DNA of 64,000 bases from Euzebya sp051004735 (GTDB lineage: Bacteria > Actinomycetota > Nitriliruptoria > Euzebyales > Euzebyaceae). Position numbers and translations under genes: made by a program. Below are positions 8,398 through 16,583 of this stretch, piece by piece (positions within the stretch are counted from its first letter, which is position 1; every line of letters starts with the position of its first letter). Location of the stretch: the NCBI GenBank assembly GCA_051004735.1, contig JBPCKA010000061.1:1-64000 (forward strand), given 5' to 3'. The notes beneath the pieces were generated by a model. That model saw nothing but the letters and a program-made list of their open reading frames with translations. It was not told the origin of the DNA and did not search any database.

Positions 8398-8628
8398 ATG
8401 GCTCAGCTGATTGTGCGCAATCTCGAAGCACCGATTGTCCAAGCGCTCAAGAAGCGTGCTGCCGCACGCGGCAGATCGGCCGAGGAGGAGCACCGCGCGA
8501 TTCTCAGAGAGGCGCTCATGGGAGATCCCGACATGACGTTGGGCCAGGCGCTGACCGCGATGCCAGACATCGGTGAGGACAACGACTTCGCACGCCAGGC
8601 CGATGTAGTCAGGCCGGTCGACCTGTGA
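8398..8628 (+). CDS. FitA-like ribbon-helix-helix antitoxin
   Basis: The product is 76 aa. The N-terminus AQLIVRNLEAPIVQALKKRAAARGRSAEEEHRAILREAL is a classic FitA/VapB-type ribbon-helix-helix DNA-binding domain. The acidic C-terminus (MPDIGEDNDFARQ) would neutralise the toxin. The ATG at 8398 is preceded by GGGGG. The stop codon overlaps the toxin start by 4 nt (GTGA), so the two are translationally coupled. It most likely represses its own operon. Confidence 0.88.
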   Translation: MAQLIVRNLEAPIVQALKKRAAARGRSAEEEHRAILREALMGDPDMTLGQALTAMPDIGEDNDFARQADVVRPVDL

Positions 8629-9044
8629 CGTTTCTCGTTGACACCTTTGTCATCTCCGAACTCCGCAAAGGCAACCGAGCCAATCGGGGCGTACGGCAGT
8701 GGATGCGGGACTCTGGGGATTCCCTCTTTCTCAGCGTTCTCGTGGTGGGGGAGCTTCGTCGAGGTATCACGCAGGTCGCGCGTCGTGATCCGGGGGCGGC
8801 GCATCATCTGACACTGTGGTTGGAGGGGATCATCGACCGATACGCGGCGCGGATACTCCCGGTGACGTTGGAGATCGCACAGGTCTGGGGAGGACTGGGC
8901 GTGCCCGACCCTGTCCCCGCCGTTGATGGGCTACTGGCTGCGACTGCGCTGGTTCATGATCTGACCCTGGTCACGCGGAACGTGAGTGATGTCGAGTCCA
9001 CCGGGGTGCCGCTTCTTGATCCGTTCCAATGGGCTGGGACCTAG
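8625..9044 (+). CDS. FitB/VapC-like PIN-domain toxin
   Basis: A 139-aa PIN-domain ribonuclease. The acidic metal-binding residues are present: D6 (FLVDT), E43 (VGELRRG), D101 (AVDGLLAATA) and D122 (TRNVSDVE). In this family the motif is usually DTNVISE; here it reads DTFVISE, so the Asn next to the first Asp is replaced by Phe. That may affect activity, although all carboxylates are kept. It is paired with the antitoxin just upstream and followed directly by remnants of another TA module. Confidence 0.88.
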   Translation: MTFLVDTFVISELRKGNRANRGVRQWMRDSGDSLFLSVLVVGELRRGITQVARRDPGAAHHLTLWLEGIIDRYAARILPVTLEIAQVWGGLGVPDPVPAVDGLLAATALVHDLTLVTRNVSDVESTGVPLLDPFQWAGT

Positions 9045-9047
9045 CTG

Positions 9048-9254
9048 GTGGTCCAGGACGAGCAGTTCGCTTCCCGGGCTGAGGCGGTGCGACATGCCCT
9101 CGACGTGGTCCTTGATGCGCGACGACGGCGAGCTGACGGCCGACGCCCGGTGATGGTGGTCACCCGAGACCAGGCCGTCCCTGTGTTGCGAGCAATCCTT
9201 GTCGCCCCGGTGAACCATCCGGGACCAATCACAAACGGTTCCAGCACCGATTGA
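9048..9254 (+). pseudogene. MazEF-type toxin-antitoxin remnant
   Basis: This 68-codon stretch starts like the C-terminal half of a MazE/RHH antitoxin (EQFASRAEAVRHALDVVLDARRRR). It continues in the same frame as the first strand region of a MazF toxin (VMVVTRDQAVPVLRAILVAP), then loses similarity and stops. The antitoxin N-terminus and about three quarters of the toxin are missing. It begins 3 nt after the FitB stop. I read it as a deletion relic, not a functional gene. The 274 nt to the next feature hold nothing I can recognise. Confidence 0.6.
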
Positions 9255-9528
9255 ACAGGCGGGTTCAGCCGAGCACGTCGCCCAGCGTCATCCACCCAGG
9301 TCAGCGCGTCGATCCCTCACACATTGAACACGGGTGACCCCGACTCTCCCCGCTGCATGTTCAATGAGTGCTGGTTGGGAGCGTCCCGAGAGGCCGCCGC
9401 GACTGGCGTGCGACCCAGGACCAGGCGACGCCGGCGACAGGCATGATTGGTGGACCGGCATCAGAGAGACACCGATTTCCGCAAACTGCTAAACCCTTGG
9501 GTAGGTTCGCGCGTCTAGAAAGGGCAAC

Positions 9529-9888
9529 ATGCCCTTTCCGCAGGATCGCCGTCGGGTGCCCACAACGCCCCGTCACAGCGATCCAGCAGCGTTCTGTGAA
9601 GAGGTCCGTGGCCAACTGGTCGGCTTCCCTGACCCTGTTCTGCGGCGACCGGGCAGCCGCCGAGGAGATCGCGCAGGAAGCGTTGGTTCGCGCCTGGCAA
9701 CGCTGGGACCGCCTGGAACATCCTCGCCAGTGGACCTATCGCACTGCGTTCAACCTCGCCCGTTACTACGCCGACCTGACCGTAGCGGAAGCTGCTGTGG
9801 TCATGGCCTGCGCGGAGGGCACCGTCAAGGCCCTGACAAGCCAGGCGATCGCCAATCTTCGCACCGCCGGGCTGACTATCGACCAGGA
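9529..9888 (+). pseudogene. Broken ECF sigma factor (SigE-like)
   Basis: The N-terminal piece MPFPQDRRRV...AFCEEVRGQLVG is in one frame. The continuation LTLFCGDRAAAEEIAQEALVRAWQRWDRLEHP (region 2) is in the next frame, so a single extra base near 9626-9629 breaks the gene. Region 2 then runs directly from FNLAR into YYADLTVAEAAVVMACAEGTVKALTSQAIANLR, which is region 4. The linker and first part of region 4, roughly 50-60 residues in intact relatives, have been deleted in frame. With both lesions it cannot be a normal sigma factor. Either lesion could in principle be a sequencing error, but not plausibly both. Confidence 0.7.
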
Positions 9889-10876
9889 GGAGGTTCCCAG
9901 CGCCCCCATCGGCGGTGCCTTCACCGTCTGCACGATCACCCACGCGGTGTTCGCGGCTGACGAGCCGGGACGTGATGCTGCCGTGGACCTGGCCGGGCGG
10001 CTAGCCGCCGCCCCTGGCTGCGCGTTGGGATCCGCGCCCCGGACAACCGCGACCGCAGCACCGTCGACGACCGACGGGGAAGCGCCCTCCAGTTCCCTCC
10101 AGTCCCACCCGATAATTCAGACGCTAGAGGACGCCGGCCTCATCGTGAGTGGCGTTGAGGAGACCGGGCCCGCCATCACCTTCGAGTTTCAGCCCCGCGC
10201 GCTACAGGACGGGCAACGACCCTCCCCGGTGCGGGTCTCGCTCGCACCGCAGGACGCGCCTGCCCCCGCGGTGACCGCGCAGACGACCTTGGTGCAGTTG
10301 GCAGAAGGGGAGGGGGCGGTCCTGCCCGGCTCGGGCCTCATCGCCTTCTACTGCAGCGAGTTCGGACTGATCACGACAAGCGGCCAGGGCGACGGCGGCA
10401 GCGTGCTGGGCTGGGTGGAGCAATTGCCCCAGGCCATCGGCTGCGACCCGCTGCCCCCCGGCCTGTCGCGCGAAGTGACCGCCGACGACGGCACGATCAT
10501 CCGGCGTTTCGAGTCGATCCGTGAGGCCCGGCTGCTGGCTGCGTTCGAGACGCTCGGGGTTGACCTGTGCTGCGGGGAGCCGTCGCACGGGGGGTCGGGA
10601 GCATCCTCCGGGATGGTGTGGGAGGGATCGGACGTCACCGTCATTGCGACCGCCCCCCAGACAGCTGACAGAGACGAGCGCAGCGGCGCGATCATCGACC
10701 TGGCAGACGGCAGCGCCAGCACCAGCACCGCCGACGACGTCGCGCGGGTCATCTTCGACTGCGACGACACCTTGTATGTCCTGGCGGTTGACGGGACGGA
10801 TCCCCGCGTCGCGGTCCGCGCCGCCGAAGCGCTGGTCCGGCAGCTCGCTTGTACTCCGATCGCGGGTCCACAGTAG
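9889..10876 (+). CDS. Hypothetical, possibly secreted protein fused to sigma remnant
   Basis: This reading continues in frame from the sigma remnant for about 330 codons and ends at the TAG at 10874. It is Ala/Thr/Ser-rich early (TTATAAPSTTDGEAPSSSLQ). Later it has a folded-looking part with several cysteines (AFYCSEFG, AIGCDPL, DLCCGEP, IFDCDDT, QLACTP), suggesting an exported disulfide-bonded protein. Its own start is unclear; a signal peptide may have been lost in the deletion that damaged the sigma gene. Sigma genes of this type are often followed by membrane or lipoprotein partners, which this may represent. Function unknown. Confidence 0.4.
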
Positions 10877-10934
10877 AGATCTCGGGTCACAGTAGAGGGG
10901 GCCCTTGATGGCCCGACCGCATGTCGTCCAGAGG

Positions 10935-11003
10935 TCACCAGCCGCGCTCGCGCGACTTCTCCAGGCGAGGCCGCTCAGCGCCGATCGTGGTGTCGTCCCC
11001 GTG
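10935..11003 (-). pseudogene. 3'-end fragment of MBL-fold hydrolase gene (copy 1)
   Basis: Read on the minus strand this gives HGDDTTIGAERPRLEKSRERGW and a TGA. That is the last 22 codons of the MBL-fold hydrolase whose intact copy lies at 13928-14644. It differs from copy 2 (12006) at only two of about 45 positions at the core, but is more different from the intact gene. It marks the left edge of the HTH/nucleotidyltransferase module. Confidence 0.75.
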
Positions 11004-11096
11004 CTGAAGCCGGGGTTCACACCACGTCCTCGCTACGGCGGCCACGGAGCGTCCTGGGCTGCCAGAGGGTTGACCCATCTGATAACTTTGCTGGAC

Positions 11097-11453
11097 ATGG
11101 GACTCGCCGCGAAGTTGATCAAGACCGCCCGTCTCGAGGCTGGCCTCACGATTGCTGAGCTGGGCCAGCGCGCGGGCACATCCAAGCCGACGATCTCACG
11201 CTATGAGAACGGGATCGTGGACCCAGGCTCGGAGACGTTGAACCGACTTCTCCGCGCCTGCGGGCGGGAGCTCACCATGACGAGGTCATACTTGCCCCGG
11301 CACGTCGACGAGCTCCGGGCGCGGTTCGAGAATGCACCAGGACCCACGAAAGACGACGTCACGCGGACCGTTGATGGGCGTGAACTTCGGACTGCCGCGG
11401 ACGTCAGTGCCTTCATTGCCGAGCTCCGTGCGGATGGTCATCTCACCGCATGA
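11097..11453 (+). CDS. HTH antitoxin partner of nucleotidyltransferase toxin
   Basis: About 118 aa from the ATG at 11097. The N-terminal HTH_XRE domain (LIKTARLEAGLTIAELGQRAGTSKPTISRYENG) is followed by a C-terminal part rich in charged residues. ELRTAADVSAFIAELRADGHL probably binds the toxin. Its TGA overlaps the start of the next gene by 4 nt (ATGA), so the two form one operon. The arrangement resembles type IV AbiE-like and related HTH/nucleotidyltransferase TA systems, where the HTH protein represses the operon. Confidence 0.8.
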   Translation: MGLAAKLIKTARLEAGLTIAELGQRAGTSKPTISRYENGIVDPGSETLNRLLRACGRELTMTRSYLPRHVDELRARFENAPGPTKDDVTRTVDGRELRTAADVSAFIAELRADGHLTA

Positions 11454-11992
11454 CCCAGGGTGACGGCTACGGCAACCTCGATGAGCTTGCGATCTTCCAG
11501 GCGTTGGCAGATCACGACGTTGAGTACGTACTGGTCGGCGGTAGTGCCGCCCGCCTTTGGGGCGCCACCAGACCTACCAGGGACGTCGACTGCGTGGCCG
11601 ACATGACGACGGCCAACCACGAACGGCTCTGCGACGCACTCCGGGCGATGGGGCGACCTCGCCTGCGCATCGAGGGTGTGGACGATGATGGCGCCATCCA
11701 GCTGTCCCAGAGCCTTCTGCATCCTGACTTCTTCGCCCGCACTGCCAACTCGACCTGGCGGACTGACTCGGGCAGCATCGACATCCTCAGTGCGATTCCT
11801 GATGACGACGGTTCGGACGTCGCCTATGAGGAGCTACGCAGCCGTGCGGTCGCCACACCCACCGGCCGGCTCACGATCCAGGTGGCCGCGCTGGACGACA
11901 TCATCACGTCAAAGCAGCACGCCAATCGCCGAAAGGACCGAGAGGCACTACCCGAGCTGATCGCCCTTCGGGACCGTATCCGGGACGCCTGA
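11450..11992 (+). CDS. Nucleotidyltransferase toxin (pol-beta fold, AbiEii/MenT-like)
   Basis: A 180-aa protein of the DNA polymerase beta nucleotidyltransferase superfamily. The signature GGSAARLWG lies at residues 30-38, followed by the metal-binding pair D45 and D47 (TRDVDC), and a third carboxylate in GSIDIL near residue 110. The C-terminus AALDDIITSKQHANRRKDREALPELIAL is the usual helical end of this family. All catalytic residues look intact. Relatives act as TA toxins by modifying tRNA or other targets; the target here is unknown. It lies inside the segment bracketed by MBL gene fragments. Confidence 0.8.
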   Translation: MTQGDGYGNLDELAIFQALADHDVEYVLVGGSAARLWGATRPTRDVDCVADMTTANHERLCDALRAMGRPRLRIEGVDDDGAIQLSQSLLHPDFFARTANSTWRTDSGSIDILSAIPDDDGSDVAYEELRSRAVATPTGRLTIQVAALDDIITSKQHANRRKDREALPELIALRDRIRDA

Positions 11993-12005
11993 CGCCTTCG
12001 GCTGG

Positions 12006-12195
12006 CTACCAGCCACGTGCCCTCCACTCCTCCAGGTGAGGCCGCTCGGCGCCGATCGTGGTGTCGTCCCCGTGGCCGGGGTAGACCCAGACCTCGTCGT
12101 CCAACGCCGCGAACAGCTTGGTCTCAAGTGAGTCGATGATCTGGCTGAACGCCGTTGCATTGCCGAACGTGTTACCCGGTCCGCCCGGGAAGGTA
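12006..12195 (-). pseudogene. 3'-end fragment of MBL-fold hydrolase gene (copy 2)
   Basis: The minus strand reads FPGGPGNTFGNATAFSQIID, then VYPGHGDDTTIGAERP and EEWRARGW with a TAG. This is the last 60 or so codons of an MBL-fold hydrolase. It is homologous to, but clearly diverged from, the intact gene at 13928 (FPGGFGRTQNEEEF there). It therefore derives from a related foreign copy, not a recent duplication. Upstream similarity ends abruptly near 12195, within the FTGDTLFPGG region. The following 115 nt to the RES gene show nothing recognisable. Confidence 0.75.
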
Positions 12196-12311
12196 GCGGT
12201 CCGCGGTACCTATCCGAGTTCGGCTCGGGAATGGCCGGATTGTCGTCGTGTGCAGGTTGGTGAGGATAGAGCGGTCGTGGTCGATCAGAAGGGGACGGCT
12301 CACACAACACA

Positions 12312-13022
12312 TCAGTGGATTTCGGCGTCGAGCAGTTCGGCAACGCCGGCGACGAATAGCCAACCGTTTCCAGTGGTGAGGTCGTTGAACAAGGGCGCCG
12401 TGGTCGTGAGGATCCCAGCTGGTGTGTGCAGGTCATACAGCACGGCGACTTCTGAGGCAGGTGCCTCCAGCAGATCTTGCAGCAGCGGCGTTTCGGCTTG
12501 GGCGAGCTCGGCGACCCGGCTGTTCCAGATCCAGCCAGCCGGCAGCGCTCCCCCGGGCCGGCGCCCGATCAGCGCGTCGCCCCACTGACGTGTGCACGGG
12601 TAGTGAGCCCGGCTCGAGGTCACCAGGCCCCGGTCAACACCAAGACGTTCAAGCTCGGGGTCGCGCAGATCGACGAGTGGCAGTCGCGCTTCGACATCCA
12701 CCTGCGACAGCTGCCTACCGTGAAGAGCCGTGACCGTGTAGATGATCCGGTCGGCCTGTTCGTGGACGTCGTGGAACACTGTCTCGAGCAGCGCGACCGT
12801 CTGGCGCCGTGCGACGTACTTGTGACCTGCTCCCGCCAGAGGAGCGAAGCGTGTGTCGCCGTGCCCGGACATGTTGAACGCCGGCGGTGGGTACGCCTGG
12901 TCGTGGACTTGGAACCAACCAGTGCCCACGGGGAGGTGCGTGAGCCGCAACCGACGGAGATCGATCGTTTGGACGTCGGGGACTGGACAGGTAGCTGGGA
13001 ACGGACAGTCGGGCGCTGTCAC
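12312..13022 (-). CDS. RES-domain toxin (NAD-degrading)
   Basis: About 236 aa from a GTG at 13022 that overlaps the antitoxin stop by 4 nt (GTGA). The RES domain is recognised from GWFQVHDQAYPPPAFN, SGHGDTRFAPL (key Arg), and ARRQTVALLETVFHDV (key Glu). The late Ser-containing part is less clear. RES toxins deplete cellular NAD by glycohydrolysis or phosphorolysis. Its partner, just upstream in the operon, has the matching toxin-binding domain. The toxin seems complete. It sits between MBL fragment copy 2 and the intact MBL gene. Confidence 0.78.
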   Translation of the reverse strand: MTAPDCPFPATCPVPDVQTIDLRRLRLTHLPVGTGWFQVHDQAYPPPAFNMSGHGDTRFAPLAGAGHKYVARRQTVALLETVFHDVHEQADRIIYTVTALHGRQLSQVDVEARLPLVDLRDPELERLGVDRGLVTSSRAHYPCTRQWGDALIGRRPGGALPAGWIWNSRVAELAQAETPLLQDLLEAPASEVAVLYDLHTPAGILTTTAPLFNDLTTGNGWLFVAGVAELLDAEIH

Positions 13023-13657
13023 GCCGCTTGGGAGCGTCCCGAAGCCCGCTTGGCAGCGTTGGCACCCTGCAGACGGGCAGCGGTCTCGAGCAAGTCCAGT
13101 TGTCCCGCGTGAAGCAGGTCCGCCGGTCGAGCGCCGTCGAGTGCCGCGGCGGCGCTGTCGAACCAGACCCACAGCGCCCACGGGTCCATTCCGGCCTCGG
13201 TCAGGGGAAGGATCACACGTTCGGTGCCTGCATATGGTTCTGCGGCATCATCGAGTAGCAACGCCGGCACGAAGGCCTCGCGGCCGTGCGCAACAGTGAA
13301 CAATGTGTGGTACTCGCGTTGACGTGACAGCCAGGTGTGCACGGCGCTAGACGTTTGGCCACGCACATCGGCGAGGTCGCCCACGGACCAGGCGCCGCCT
13401 TCGACGAGCTTGCGCCGTCGGGTCGCAACGCGGTGTGCCTGATTGACAGCGGCGCGCGGGACCGACCCGCGCAAGTCAAGCCCGTCCAATAGCGTGTCGA
13501 CAACGCGCTCGAACGTCGAGCGGGCACAGATGCCTTGGTGACGTGCGGCTTCCATGAGCCTGCCGAGGATCCCACGCAGTTCAGAGTCGCTGTAGTGCCG
13601 CTCAGCCGCCAACTGCTCAAGGGTGTCAGCGAGGCGTTGCCCCATCAGATCGCTCAA
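13019..13657 (-). CDS. Xre/ParS-like antitoxin of RES toxin
   Basis: About 212 aa. The TTG at 13657 is chosen because GGAGGAG lies 7 nt upstream; an ATG five codons later (13645) is an alternative. The C-terminus DPWALWVWFDSAAAALDGARPADLLHAGQLDLLETAARL resembles the DUF2384 (MbcA/ParS/Xre) toxin-binding domain. The middle region (VGDLADVRGQTSSAVHTWLSRQ) is a helix-turn-helix. The usual role is to block the RES active site and repress the operon. The N-terminal 90 residues are longer than in most Xre antitoxins. Confidence 0.72.
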   Translation of the reverse strand: MSDLMGQRLADTLEQLAAERHYSDSELRGILGRLMEAARHQGICARSTFERVVDTLLDGLDLRGSVPRAAVNQAHRVATRRRKLVEGGAWSVGDLADVRGQTSSAVHTWLSRQREYHTLFTVAHGREAFVPALLLDDAAEPYAGTERVILPLTEAGMDPWALWVWFDSAAAALDGARPADLLHAGQLDLLETAARLQGANAAKRASGRSQAA

Positions 13658-13699
13658 GGCAAGACTCCTCCGGAAGGTCTGTAAGGTGTTCAAACTAAG

Positions 13700-13714
13700 C
13701 ATACAGGACATACA
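13700..13714. promoter_or_regulatory. Direct repeat upstream of Xre/RES operon
   Basis: CATACA-GGA-CATACA (TGTATG-TCC-TGTATG on the coding strand) lies 43-57 nt ahead of the antitoxin start. TATGCT nearby could act as a -10 element. A short AT-rich direct repeat here fits an autoregulatory site. Confidence 0.35.
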
Positions 13715-13927
13715 CGTGCGGGTCACGCACGCCAGCACAGTGCGCATGTCGGCCGTGGGCCCGGGCGGCCGCCTTCGTGAGCAGGTCAAGACAAGTGTGC
13801 GGCGAGACACACGGGTTCCGCGGTTGACGTCGTCGTGGTCGGCGACCCAATAGCCGTTGCCGTCGCCTAGGTCATGCGCTGAAGGCTACGACTTGACATC
13901 GCGGTTGGCGGCGGACAACGCCGTTGT

Positions 13928-14644
13928 TCACCAACCCCGCTGGCGCCACTCATTAAGGTGTGGACGCTCCGCCCCGATTGTCGTATCGTCCCCGTGACCG
14001 GGATACACCCAACAGTCATCCGACAGGACGTCGAAGAGCCGCTCGGTTCCGAACCGCACGATGGCCTCGAATTCCTCCTCGTTTTGTGTACGCCCAAAGC
14101 CGCCGGGGAAAAGCGTGTCGCCGGTGAACAGATGACGGTCGCCCAGCAGGACCGAGATCGAGCCGGGCGTATGACCCGGGTTGTGGATCAGGGTGACGTG
14201 GGCGTCCCCGAACGCAAGGGTGTCACCGTCTTCGACATGCCGGTCCGCCGACCGGGGAATCATGCTGGCGTCGGCAGAGTGGAAGACCACCTCGGCTCCG
14301 GTGGCCCCAGCTACCTGGTCCAGCGCCTGCCAGTGATCACCGTGCCCGTGCGTGGTCAGGATCGTGGTCACCGTCACGCCGGCCTGCGCACCCGGACCGG
14401 AGTCCCGTCCGATCTCCTCCAGGATGCGCTCGGCATCGTTGGCCGCGTCGATCAACAGGGCCTGACCGCCGCAGACCAACAGGTAGGCGTTGTTGTCCAT
14501 CGGGCCGACGGAGAACTTGCGCATCTCGACCTCAACCCCCTCGGGAAGGGTCACGGTGCGGATCGCCGAGGCGCCGCCGGGCTCGACATGGCCAGTGCTG
14601 GGATAGGTCATGCCCCCGGTTCTACCCGAGGACGCAGCGGTCAT
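13928..14644 (-). CDS. MBL-fold metallo-hydrolase (glyoxalase II-like), intact copy
   Basis: The product is 238 aa; an ATG at 14611 is an alternative start. Zinc-site motifs are complete: THGHGDH (HxHxDH), NPGHTPGS, FTGDTLFPGG and VYPGHGDDT. Such enzymes hydrolyse thioesters such as S-lactoyl-thiols; in a mycothiol-using organism the thiol could be mycothiol. Its stop lies at 13928, immediately right of a TA module, and the gene's 3' end is repeated in diverged form at 10935 and 12006. The gene upstream is the DUF6027-like protein, 20 nt away on the same strand. Confidence 0.85.
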   Translation of the reverse strand: MTAASSGRTGGMTYPSTGHVEPGGASAIRTVTLPEGVEVEMRKFSVGPMDNNAYLLVCGGQALLIDAANDAERILEEIGRDSGPGAQAGVTVTTILTTHGHGDHWQALDQVAGATGAEVVFHSADASMIPRSADRHVEDGDTLAFGDAHVTLIHNPGHTPGSISVLLGDRHLFTGDTLFPGGFGRTQNEEEFEAIVRFGTERLFDVLSDDCWVYPGHGDDTTIGAERPHLNEWRQRGW

Positions 14645-14664
14645 GCGAACCGGCCACGAACCAG

Positions 14665-15042
14665 CTACTCCGCGTCCAGGGGCACCTGCAGCCAGCCGAT
14701 CATCTGGCGCAGCGTCTCGTAGGCGGCCAACCGCGCCTGGGTGTCGCCCGCAGCCTCTGCCTCATCACAGACGCCCTGCATCCGCCGGATCATCCTGGGT
14801 CCGGCGTGCATGATCAGCTCATGTCCCTCGCTGGCCCACTTGACCAGCACATACCGCACCAGTGCGCCCACGGGTATGCCGGTGTTGGCCGACAGTTGCT
14901 GGAAGGTCGGCAGCGGATCTTGGACCGTGAACGCCGCGACCTCGCCCTTGAAGTTGGCGTCGGGATCGTCATCGGACCAGTTGTCGGTGTAGCGGTGCAG
15001 TTCCACGGCTCTCACCGTCACGGGTTTCAGCGACGCGGTCAA
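14665..15042 (-). CDS. DUF6027-like hypothetical protein
   Basis: A 125-aa soluble protein. The segments NWSDDDPDANFKGEVAAF and STGIPVGALVRYVLVKWASEG-like sequence (here NTGIPVGALVRYVLVKWASEGHE) match, as I recall it, an actinobacterial family of unknown function annotated DUF6027. It has no catalytic motif I can name. It is followed by the MBL-fold hydrolase at 20 nt spacing, so the two are likely co-transcribed. Confidence 0.65.
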   Translation of the reverse strand: MTASLKPVTVRAVELHRYTDNWSDDDPDANFKGEVAAFTVQDPLPTFQQLSANTGIPVGALVRYVLVKWASEGHELIMHAGPRMIRRMQGVCDEAEAAGDTQARLAAYETLRQMIGWLQVPLDAE

Positions 15043-15087
15043 GCAGGCCGAACCGCAGAAATCCTTCCGCTCGGGTCCATCGCCTTC

Positions 15088-15597
15088 TAGCGTTCGCCCG
15101 CAAGACCTTGCAACCTACATCCGGTCGACTCGGGGTCGTTGTCGGCGCGACATCATCATCACGACCCAACGCGGGTACCGGCTGGGGGCGCGGGTCCGGG
15201 TTGACTCGACGTCCACGACGCAGTTGTTGCAGGCCTTGGACAGCGGGCAGGCTGGTGCGCTGGCGGCATTGGAGGCGACATGGCTGGCTGGTGACCCCTT
15301 GGCTGACCTGGCTGAGGACAGTGGCCTTGAGGCGGATCGATCGCGGCTGAGGCACCGACGTCAGCAGGTGCTGTTGCGGTGCGCGGACTTCTGCCTGGGC
15401 CGGGGGGCCAGGACCGGGCCCAGACACTGGCCGATCGTGTACTGCAGGAGGACCCCTATGACGAGGGGGCGTGGACGGTGGCGCTTCGCTCGCTGTTGGC
15501 GCAGGACCGGCGGGCGGAGGTCACCACCTGATATCTTGAGGCCCAGCGGCGTTTGGCCGAAGTCGGTCTTCAGCCCGGCCGGAACTCGGTAGGAGGG
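15088..15597 (+). pseudogene. SARP/BTAD-type regulator pseudogene
   Basis: The reading begins without a start inside a winged-helix end (RRDIIITTQRGYRLGARV). It continues as a BTAD-like helical part (LLQALDSGQAGALAALEATWL...LRHRRQQVLLRCADFCLG). Near 15405 the frame shifts to GQDRAQTLADRVLQEDPYDEGAWTVALRSLLAQDRRAEV. An internal TGA (about 15530) interrupts just before YLEAQRRLAEVGLQPG, the usual BTAD end. Truncation, a frameshift and a stop together show that it is dead. It was probably a transcriptional activator related to the AfsR/SARP group. Confidence 0.65.
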
Positions 15598-15619
15598 CCG
15601 GCTAACCAGCCCTCCTACC
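15588..15619. terminator. Bidirectional hairpin between convergent pseudogenes
   Basis: GGTAGGAGGGC (15588-15598) and GCCCTCCTACC (15609-15619) form a perfect 11-bp stem with a 10-nt loop. It lies between the SARP-like pseudogene on the plus strand and the CWB2 pseudogene on the minus strand, so it could terminate from both sides. Confidence 0.75.
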
Positions 15620-15627
15620 GTTCGGTG

Positions 15628-16502
15628 TCAGGCCTCCGGTTGGGCGGGCCCGGTCACGCTGTCCACCAGCACCAGGATCTGCCCGGCAGCGGCTGCGCCC
15701 GGCCCGGCGACCAGGGCGTCGGCGAAGTCCTCACCGGTCACCACCCATTGTCGGTTGATCCGTAGACCGGCGTTGCGGGAGGCATCCACCACCGCTGCGC
15801 TGGTGCCGTAGCGGTTGTCAGCTGCCAGTCGCAGGCTGTCGCCGGCCAAGGCGTCACTGACCACGGCGGGACCACCGATGACGGTTTAGCTGGACTACCG
15901 AGAGCGGCCAGTGCCTCCTGGGTCTCAACCGGCACGGTGTCGGCTTCACTCAACAGGATCGGCTGGCCCAGGAAGGCGGCCAGTCCCGCCACGACCACGG
16001 CATCGGCGAAGCCGCCGCCGTAGGCCAGGTAGACCTCCGAGGGAGCCCCCGGTGATCTCAGCCACTGCGGCCGCGGCCGTCCCGAAGCGATTGGTACAGC
16101 ATCGGGATCTGTGGGGTTCCGTTGGGGAACCCGTAGATCGTCGAGGAGTTGTCGCAAATGCCGCTGATCACGGGATCCTCGATCCCTGCTGACAGGGCGA
16201 GCCCGTACAGGGCCTGCAGGAAGGGGATGGTCGGACCCTGACCGGGGTCGACGGCCGCGGTGATGTTCCAGAAGTCGAAGGACTCCTCGAATGTGGGACG
16301 TTCGTCACCCTGAGAGTGCCTCCAGGATGTCGGCGTACTGCACGCCGGCGGGGGTGGAAAGCCCCGTCTGCAACCCCAGGGTGGGCGCTGATCTGTTGGG
16401 CGGGACCGGCCAGGAAGGTCAGGTCACCAGGCAGGGGCACGTCAACGCGGCCAGTGGACCGCACGCCAGCATGGATAGTGCGGCGATGGGCGTTCGTATC
16501 AT
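15628..16502 (-). pseudogene. CWB2 surface protein pseudogene (multiple frameshifts)
   Basis: Reading from an ATG at 16502 there is a signal-peptide-like MIRTPIAALSMLACGPLAAL. Then pieces in shifting frames follow: LQTGLSTPAGVQYADILEALSG, ESFDFWNITAAVDPGQGPTIPF with DNSSTIYGFPNGTPQIPMLYQSL, and VYLAYGGGFADAVVVAGLAAFLGQ. The end is RLAADNRYGTSAAVVDAS with WVVTGEDFADALVAG, a clear cell-wall-binding repeat 2 unit. At least three frame changes or stops separate them. The ancestor was a secreted wall-bound protein with an unrecognised N-terminal domain and two or so CWB2 repeats. Confidence 0.65.
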
Positions 16503-16583
16503 CGTCCAAGCCTGCCTTCCGACCGTCGCCATGCCAAGGTCCCAAGTGGTCGTGTCACAGGTGGCGGGTACTGTTCAGACCTC

